NCBI GenBank assembly: GCA_028583685.1
Contig: JAMXIF010001253.1
Span: 29,383,066 to 29,447,065 of the forward strand
Direction of reading: 5' to 3'
Origin: Petaurus breviceps papuanus
Taxonomy: Eukaryota; Chordata; Mammalia; Diprotodontia; Petauridae
DNA: 64,000 nucleotides
This document shows, piece by piece, positions 57,030 to 64,000 of the stretch. The notes beneath the pieces were generated by a model. The model was not told where the DNA came from. It did not search any database and saw nothing but the letters and a program-made list of their open reading frames with translations. Position 1 is the stretch's first letter. Every line of letters starts with the position of its first letter. The position numbers were made by a program, and so were the translations under genes.

Positions 57030-58490
57030 ATCCAGGCATCAGGTGGGTGGTGGTGGTAGAGATTTGGCTCTTTTCTTCATTGGTCTTTGTTGACCACCTT
57101 GACAGAAAGAGAAAATTGATTAACTTTTGAAAGTGATCGTAAACATTACATTGAGCCAAGATGGTGGACAATTTTATCTAAATATCTGTTGGAATTCTCT
57201 GCCAGAAACAAAGAAGCTAATAATTTCTTGACTTCCTGTAATTATAATTTTATCCTTGTGAAGATGAAGGAAATAATGAATGGAACTATTATCTTGTATC
57301 TAATTCTTAGCAACAATGAAGAATTGGTTAGTTTAGTGAAAATAAGAGAAACCTTTGGGGACATTGACAATCTTATCATACAGTTTGTAATAGAGAAAGA
57401 AAAGTCAGGCACAGGGTTATAGGAGCACCGTTGGTGGTATGGAGGGTACATAAAAAGATGAAAAAAGAAGACATATTCAGCTGTTACTTTACTTCTAGTT
57501 TCTTTGCAAGAAGAATGAATTTTAACCTGGAAAAGATAGAACCCAAATAAACAATAGGGAGTTAAAACCCAAGATAAGTAAGAAGATAGTAAGAGACTAC
57601 CTAGCTGTCGTGAGAGTTTGTCAACAGGTTATTGAAAGAACTGGCACATGTCGTGACTCAGCTGCTATCAGCTCTTTCTGAAACATGCTGAGGAAAGGGA
57701 AAGTTACAGAACGGTAAACGTCCTGACTTTTTTTTTCAAATAGAGAAGAGAATGTGGACTGCACAAACCACAATCTTGAATTGCTAGCAAAATTCTAAAA
57801 TATATTTATTTTTTTTTTAAGCAATCGGGGTTAAGTAACTTGCTCAAGGTTACACGGCCAGTTATTTCTGGGTGTGGTGCTGAGTGTCTGAGCCCAGGAT
57901 TCGATCTCCAGGTCGTCCCAACACTGGAGCCGGTACTCTTACTCGCTGAGCCACCTGGCCGCCCCTAAGCAATTGGGGTTAAGTAACTTGCTCAAGGTTA
58001 CATGGCCAGGTGTTTCTGGGTGAATGCTAAGTGTCTGAGCCCGGGATTCGATCTCCAGGTCTTCTCAACACTGGAGCCGGTGCTCTTACTTGCTGTGCTA
58101 CCTGGCCGCCCCCTAAAATATATTTATTAAATGGATTGTTATCAGACAGTTAGAAAAGGAAGTGGCGATCCCAAAACATATCTTCTTCAAGCTCAGGTTC
58201 ATACCAAATTTGCCTCATTTCCTTTTCTTTTTAATAGTTATTACACTATTATACTGGTAGATCTGGAGAATGCTATAGATATCGTTACCTAGGTTTCTAC
58301 AAAGCATTTGACAAAGTCTCTTACATTGTCCTTGTGGAAGAGATAGAGAGATCTGGTCAAGCCATAGTTTTGGTTCAGTGGAAGGGGAGTTTATAGACAG
58401 TTGTCCAGAAGAGGAATTAGCTGCCTTAGGAGAAAATTGGGGAGACCACTCACTTGTGGTCTTCATGTAAAGATTGAGTTACTTGTCTGA
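57030..58490 (+). mobile_element. CR1/L3-type LINE remnant with readable RT motif
   Basis: At 58290-58340 the plus strand reads YLGFYKAFDKVSYIVLVEE. This closely matches the CR1/L3 reverse-transcriptase A-motif region (YLDFSKAFDxVSH). Surrounding text is consistent but degraded, and a SINE dimer (57811-58112) interrupts it. The left boundary is approximate. Confidence 0.55.
57811..58112 (-). mobile_element. Dimeric SINE, two full monomers in one insertion
   Basis: Read on the minus strand: a first monomer (58112 to 57966) beginning GGGGCGGCCAGGTAGCACAG, a junction AATTGCTTA|GGGGCGGCCA, and a second monomer (57965 to 57821) ending in a short A-rich tail. One exact 16-bp duplication, ctaaaatatatttatt, flanks the pair (57795-57810 and 58113-58128). 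No duplication lies between the monomers, so both arrived together. The monomers differ: the first has CCAGAAACACCTGGC, the second CCAGAAATAACTGGC. Confidence 0.92.
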
Positions 58491-58537
58491 TCTGCTGAAG
58501 ATGCTCTTCTTGTTCATATATAGTCAGTTAATAAACA

Positions 58538-58540
<3 letters not shown>

Positions 58541-58569
<29 letters not shown>
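58541..58569. repeat. (TA)n microsatellite
   Basis: About 14 TA units. Confidence 0.9.
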
Positions 58570-58572
<3 letters not shown>

Positions 58573-58940
58573 TTACATATAAATATGCTTTATTAATATT
58601 ATTATATATAGATTGAACTGAATGGCCCAGTTCCTTCTAACTTTGATATTCTATTATTCTTTTATTACTTTAAAAATTGCATTATTTAAATTCTTTCTCA
58701 TTGAGATCACTATTCTTAAAAATATCATAGCAGAAAAGTATGAGTTTATGTTTATAAGGTTAGATGGTTTTTTGAAATCTTATGTAGTATTAGGGATATT
58801 TTTCAATGTTAAAAATGCTTATTGAGTAAGCGCTATGTGTAAGATAGCATGCTTAAGTCCTCTGGGAAATACAAAGAAAATGAAATGTATACTCTGTTTT
58901 CAAGGATTCTTTAGCAAAAGTTAAAAAATTAAACATTAAG

Positions 58941-59079
58941 GGTGGCCAGGTGGCTCAGTGAGTAAGAGCGCCGGCCCCAGTGTTGGGAGACCCAGGATCA
59001 GTTCCGGCCTCAGATACTTGGCACACGTAACCTTTGAGCAAGTTATTTAACCCCAGTTGCTTTAAAAAAAAAATTAAAG
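58941..59079 (+). mobile_element. SINE monomer of the dimer-forming family
   Basis: GGTGGCCAGGTGGCTCAGTG, CCCCAGTGTTGGGAGACCCA and AACCCCAGTTGCTTT plus an A tail. The CCCAGAAATAACTGG segment is missing. The flanks (aaaattaaacattaag and aaaattaaagattaaa) look like a slightly decayed duplication. Confidence 0.85.
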
Positions 59080-59289
59080 ATTAAAAAGGTAACTATGGTA
59101 CACTATAAATAAATGTGGTATTAGCAAATACTGTAGGCATTCAAAGAAACAAGTATTTACCTTGGTCTCTAATGATCAAGAAAAGTTTCCCAGAGGCAGT
59201 GGGACTTCAGTTTGTCTTTGAATGATAGTATTGAGATCTCGCAGTAGAGAGCCTGGAAGGCATGGTAGGGGATGGCTGAGGAGAGTATT

Positions 59290-59515
59290 CCCAAACACAC
59301 ATTGAGTTCAAGTCTTGCCTCTGACACTTAGCTATGTCATTTTGGGCCAATTATTTGACCTCTGTTTGCCTCAGGCTCATTATCTGGAAAATGGGGATTA
59401 TAATAGCAACTAATTCCCCAAGTTTGTTTTGAGGATAAAATGAGATATTTGTAAAGTGTTTTGTAAACCTTAAAGCACTACTTAATGCTACTACTCTCAT
59501 CATCATTACATGTAT
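59290..59515 (+). mobile_element. MIR fossil
   Basis: GAGTTCAAGTCTTGCCTCTG, CTCTGTTTGCCTCAGGCTCA, GGAAAATGGGGATTATAATA, TGAGGATAAAATGAGATATT and GTAAACCTTAAAGCACTACT. Confidence 0.8.
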
Positions 59516-59984
59516 AATGGGTGGTAACGTATAAACTCAGTCACTGTATAAACCTAAACTGGCTGGAATGGAAAGTTTAGGATGGGAGTGATAGAAGATG
59601 AGAATGGAAGGAAGACTTTCTGTTCTTATAAACTTGTAGCTTCACTAACTTTTCACATAATTGTTTTCATTTCAATCATCTTTATTTAAGATAATTTTTC
59701 TTAAATTTATGCTCTTAGAGACAGTTATGAGTAATCTTAAAAGTAGAGCATTCACAATACTATGTTTACGTTAAACTACTAAGATTTGCTATTTATTAAA
59801 CTTTGCCATTTAAAAATTATAATTAATTTTAAGTCTTGAATAAAATGAAAAAGTACTTTAGAAATTTTTAATTTTTAAAAATAATGATAAATCTGAATTT
59901 TCTTATTTATCCATACATCCAGCAGAGGGCAGTTGAAGTTTCCATCTGATCATTTTCTCTTAGACATTTTCTTCTCAGACTGAA

Positions 59985-60075
59985 TTATAGAATTACAGGA
60001 TTTTAGAGCCAGAAAGTACCTTAGAAATCTTTTTGTCCAGCTCCACTGAACTTAAAATTTTTTTTTAGATTAAGG
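59985..60075 (-). mobile_element. Short CR1/L3-like 3' fragment
   Basis: TAGAATTACAGGATTTTAGA then GCCAGAAAGTACCTTAGAAA, the reversed CR1/L3 3' end in degraded form. Confidence 0.4.
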
Positions 60076-60305
60076 AACCTAAGCAATTCTTAAACTCTGG
60101 AGTTCTGCAAAACAAAATTGGGGGAAGATTATCAAAGAAGGGAGAAGAAAAATTGATAAAAAACGAAGCAAATGAGATAGAAGGGAATATGTTCCCCAAC
60201 TAATATGATTTTAATTGTAGACCAAGAGATAAGGGGTCATGAGTTTTGCCGTTAAAAGACTGAGAGAACATCTCATCCAACTCCCATGTTTTAAGAGAAT
60301 AAATA

Positions 60306-60540
60306 ACCAGCCAGTGGATAAAATCTTGGGCCTGAAGTCAGGAAGACTCATTTTCCTGAGTTCAAATCTGGTCTCAGACACTTAATAATTGTGTGAACTT
60401 GGGCAAGTTGCTTAACTTTTTTTGCCTTAGTTCCTCATCTTTAAAATGAGCTGGAGAAAGAAATAGCAAACCACTCCAGTGTCTCTGCCAAGAAAACCCC
60501 CAAATGGGGTCACAGAGAGTCAGATATGACTAAAACAACA
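60306..60540 (+). mobile_element. Long-form tRNA-derived SINE
   Basis: CCAGTGGATAAAATCTTGGG, GAGTTCAAATCTGGTCTCAG, GTGTGAACTTGGGCAAGTTG, ATAGCAAACCACTCCAGTGT and AAACCCCCAAATGGGGTCAC. The first head bases are missing. Confidence 0.85.
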
Positions 60541-61069
60541 AAAAGCACATCCACAGATATAGCTGGGGTAAGCAGCTAGAGAGTAGGTAAAGATATATTC
60601 AGGATAACAGATTGCTTCAACAGCCCAACCTCCACATAACATTATTTAGAATGCCCATTTGCCATATATGCCATATAAAAAGTTTTATCTTATTTTTATG
60701 ATTTGAATTATTCTTACATCCTTACATGATCATTATCTTTACTATGCCATAATTTGTTTTTCCAAGAAAACATGCACTATATATATTGTAAGAAGAGATA
60801 GAGCTGTGTAATTGTTATAATTCGTAACCACAGTGTCTGCAATGTGTTTACAGATGCATAACAAATCTCTGAAAATGTTATCAAACTTGATAGGTTTGCA
60901 GAGTTGAAGCATATCAAGTCAGATTGATTTGCATTGCACTCTAGTAAAATAGTAGATGCAAAAAATTGTCAAGTCCTGGGTGGTCCTATTCCACTAAATT
61001 GAGTTAGACTATGAAAAAAAAATAATTGGTGGGTAGTTCAGCACCAAAATAAGAAGGAATTTAGGTTCT

Positions 61070-61960
61070 TTCTATCGTTTCAGACTAGTGATCATCCTGT
61101 CATGGATATTCTGTATTGGCTCTCCTCCTTCACTGACACTTCCTCCTTTTTCTCTGTCATTGATTCCTCATCTTTTCCCTAACTCCTTAGAGGAGATTTT
61201 CTCCAGAAGTATCTTTAGCTCTTTCCTCTTCTTTCTTTTCATTCCTAGCTTCAGCTGTTCTATTTCAGTTATCTTATTTCAAATAAATTTTCATATATGC
61301 ACAGTATCTTAAAGTTTACAAAGTGCTTCCCATAGAACTATTTTGTGTAAAATTATTATTTTCCCCATTTTATAGATCAGGAAACTGAGGTTAAATTGTC
61401 TTGTGCACAGAGCTAGTAAATATTTTTTAGTGGATGAGAACCCAGACCTCTCTCAGTTCTGGATCCAGTGCTCTTTCTCCTATACCACACCACCTTTCAA
61501 GCTCCCTAAATCTGTTACCTTTAACCTGTTGTCTCAGACCTGTCTTTTGAACACCATTCCTATATCTCCAGGTATCTACAGGACATTTCTCCCTAAATAT
61601 CTCCTAACCCCTCAAACTCAAACTTCTTTCTTGTTCTGCCTTTTCTGCCTACCTAGTCACACATGTTTGAAACCTTAATATCAATTTTTAACTCTTCTCT
61701 TGGCCTTACTTATCCTTTCCTACCAGTTACCAAGCCCCTGTCCTATTTCCATGCTTTCTGTCGATTTCTGCTGCCTTCACTCTGGTGCAGGCCTGTTCTT
61801 ACCCACCTGAAGACGATAGCCTGACTTCCCAATAAAGTAATCTATTTTCTCCTCTTTCTGAACTGTTCTTCATGCTCCGACTGTACCTAACTTCTTTTGT
61901 GTAAGACAGATCACATCTCCCTCCCACACCCAGATGGCTTGTTGAATTCCTATGCTGATT
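61070..61960 (+). mobile_element. L2-type LINE text with an antisense MIR inside
   Basis: Pyrimidine-rich L2-like text lies at 61080-61280 and 61500-61960 (CCTGTCTTTTGAACACCATT, AGATCACATCTCCCTCCCAC). Between them, 61290-61500 is a reversed MIR (ATCTTAAAGTTTACAAAGTG, CCATTTTATAGATCAGGAAA, GATCCAGTGCTCTTTCTCCT). Boundaries are approximate. Confidence 0.5.
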
Positions 61961-62261
61961 TGGAATCTGAAGATATGGGTTCAAGCAGTCATTAAGCTTT
62001 TATTAAGGACTTACTATATGACATATTTCTACAGCCTCTACTACCTGAGTCGCTGTGGAAAAGTCACTTTAACTTCTCTTGGCCTCTTGTTTCCTCATCT
62101 GAAAAATGAAGGATTGGGTCATGGATTTAGGGTTAGAAATGTTAGCAGTCACAGTGCAGTCTCCTTATTTTACAGATGAGGAAATAGAGGCCTAGAAAAG
62201 TCAAATGGCTTCTTGTCCTGTGACAGATAAATAGAAGGACTGGGATTTGGGTGCAATTCTT

Positions 62262-62538
62262 TTTTTTTTTTTTTTTTAAGCAATAGGGGTTAAGTAACTT
62301 GCTCAAGGTTACACAGCCAGTTATTTCTGGGTGTGGTGCTGAGTATCTGAGCCCGGATTTTGATCCAGGTCATCCCAACACTGGAGCCAGTGAAGCAATT
62401 GGGTTTAAGTAACTTGCTCAAGGTTACACAGCCAGGTGTTTCTGGGTGAGTGCTAAGTGTCTGAGCCGGGGATTCGATCTCCAGGTCTTCTCAACACTGG
62501 AGCCGGTGCTCTTACTTGCTGTGCTACCTGGCCGCCCC
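62262..62538 (-). mobile_element. Dimeric SINE, second copy, with shortened 3' monomer
   Basis: Same dimer as 57811-58112. One exact 14-bp duplication, tgggtgcaattctt, flanks it (62248-62261 and 62539-62552). The minus-strand 5' monomer (62538 to 62393) is whole. The 3' monomer lacks about its first 30 bases, so the junction reads CAATTGCTTCACTGGCTCC. The tail at the plus-strand left is a T run (about 20). Confidence 0.92.
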
Positions 62539-62639
62539 TGGGTGCAATTCTTATGACTGCTAATCTGCATTTTTGCCCCACTCTGCCACGTTACTACCTC
62601 AAGGTTAAATTAATGATCTCTTAGGTCCCTTCAATTTCT

Positions 62640-62960
62640 AAATCTGTGACCCTTCCCATCCTTAAAAACCTCACGTGTTACATCCAAGAAGCTTTCCTCA
62701 AGTTCCCTTTTCCAAACTTGAAATAGCATTTCCTGTCTATCTTAGACCTCATGTACCATTTGTTTACAACTGTTATGTGCACTTAGTATATATATTATTT
62801 TGTATTACAGTCACTTGTGTATTTGCCTTACCCCATCCATACCAAGTTGTCTTACCCCTTTATCACACGGTTCATGAAAGCAGAGGCTGTCTTATCCTAA
62901 CTTCCATGGTACCCAGTACAGATATGACTTACTAAATGTTTATTGGAATGACTGAATTGA
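62640..62960 (+). mobile_element. L2-type LINE 3' end
   Basis: ACATCCAAGAAGCTTTCCTC, CATGTACCATTTGTTTACAA, CATGAAAGCAGAGGCTGTCT and CTAAATGTTTATTGGAATGA. Confidence 0.65.
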
Positions 62961-63867
62961 ATTAAATATATGTTTACTGGTACCCTGATGAGGGAAGAGA
63001 GACCAGCAGGTAATTAAGAAAGAAAGACTGAATCACTTTTTATAGAAATTTTTTAGCCTTTTGAAAGACACTGAAATTTGAACACTTCTAGGTACTGTAC
63101 TTCAAGAAAAGGGAAAATGCTTATATCTTACAAGATACTTTATGCTGTTTATTTTGTACCTCCACTCTGGGGTACATTCTGGGTTCTCTTGGTCAAAAAA
63201 TTGTGTTGGTCAGGTCAAAGTTTCAGCCTAGTTGACTTTGAATGAAAGAAATCTATGCTTAATTAACTCTAACGAGCACTTTCACAAATCTGTGCTCTTT
63301 GTAAGGAGACTGAACAAAGAAGCACAGTGCAAAACTTCTTGTGACTCCTGATAAAGTCACTTCCAAGTGGCTGTGCTGCTTATAAAATCAGTATTATGGG
63401 ATCCTTTCAAGCTTGTTATTAATTCTTAGTTATATGTTTCAACTCCCTAAATGTGTGTGCTTTAACACATAACTTATGCTTAAACACAAGATTTGATACA
63501 TCAGTTTTCCATACTTCTAGAACTCTCTTCTTAAGTAATATCATGGAGAATACTGACTAGCATGATTCTTTATGTAGTATAACAAAAGAATTGTGATCCG
63601 ATATGAATATAAATGTCCTCATTAAATCAGACCATTTGCTTGGGTTTTTCTTTAAGTATTTCCATTTGATAGCAAGACTGCACATAAGAATAAAATCAAA
63701 GCACATTTTGGATTATGTGTGGTTAGTAGTTTTCCATACCAGTATCTTTCCCTTTTCTTTCCTATTCTATTTCATCTCCTCTATCCTTCTACCATATGTA
63801 CTTTCTAAAATAACCCCCATTTCAATGTGACTAATCCTTATAGTCTTCAGCTCCATGCTTTTTTGTT
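62961..63867. other. Intronic, nothing recognised
   Basis: AT-rich sequence with no repeat or exon recognised. Confidence 0.45.
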
Positions 63868-64000
63868 TTTCTTTTTGAAGGGGAAGGGCAGGGCAGTTGG
63901 GGTTAAGTGACTTGCCCAAGGTCACACGGCTAGTAAGTGTTAAGTGTCTGAGACCGGATTTGAACTCATATCCTCCAGACATGAGGGGCAATACTCTATT
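63868..64000 (-). mobile_element. tRNA-derived SINE, antisense, cut by the window end
   Basis: Reversed text GGGGTTAAGTGACTTGCCCA, CACACGGCTAGTAAGTGTTA and GGATTTGAACTCATATCCTC. The head lies beyond 64,000. Confidence 0.85.

Larger units (their letters stand above)
50525..64000 (+). other. CWC15 intron, continues past the window
   Basis: Begins GTACAG at 50525. No text encoding the rest of CWC15 (for example NILSGNPLLNLTGPSQ) was found by eye up to 64,000. The interval is filled by repeats, which are listed separately. Intervals with nothing recognised: 50525-50810, 53630-55235, 59520-59980, 60545-61065 and 62965-63865. Confidence 0.7.

Overview
The window is nuclear DNA from a mammal, almost certainly a marsupial (Metatheria). 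The evidence is one clearly recognisable vertebrate gene with large introns, a CpG-rich promoter, and a repeat mix typical of marsupials: tRNA-derived SINEs with a long pyrimidine-rich tail region, an RTE-type LINE with a SINE sharing its 3' tail, 5'-truncated L1 copies with target-site duplications (TSDs), old L2/MIR and CR1/L3 remnants, solo LTRs, and a pogo-type DNA transposon. The species cannot be fixed from the sequence alone.

Positions 1 to about 37,400 are intergenic. No host gene was recognised there. The stretch holds L2 and MIR fossils, several short tRNA-SINEs, a gapless inverted repeat with 103-bp arms (6596-6698 and 7548-7650), an antisense RTE LINE fragment (8641-9960), antisense CR1/L3 remnants (9965-10500 and 14200-16620), and a cluster of LTR fossils (18.6-33.5 kb). 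Two LTR copies of one family (28407-29898 and 32389-33527) differ by a 427-bp MITE. A nearly complete pogo-superfamily transposon (34118-36021) lies downstream, and the MITE is a simple internal-deletion derivative of that element type.

Positions 37,480 to 64,000 hold the 5' part of CWC15, the spliceosome-associated protein CWC15, on the + strand. It starts from a CpG-rich promoter with ETS-like and CCAAT motifs near 37.8-38.1 kb. A noncoding first exon probably ends at 38122. Four coding exons follow (39613-39743, 45579-45691, 49048-49136 and 50411-50524) and encode residues 1-149. The remaining C-terminal third (about 80 residues in the human protein) was not found before 64,000, so the intron after 50524 probably exceeds 13.4 kb. 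That intron is filled with L1 copies in both orientations, a CR1/L3 remnant with a readable reverse-transcriptase motif, a pentanucleotide repeat carrying a 10-N assembly gap, and a SINE family present as monomers and as dimers.

The most interesting points are the dimeric SINE family (57811-58112 and 62262-62538, each flanked by one exact TSD), the autonomous pogo element with its deletion-derived MITE and a natural empty site, and the 103-bp inverted repeat. No CRISPR array, operon, RNA gene or unfamiliar multi-gene system was seen.
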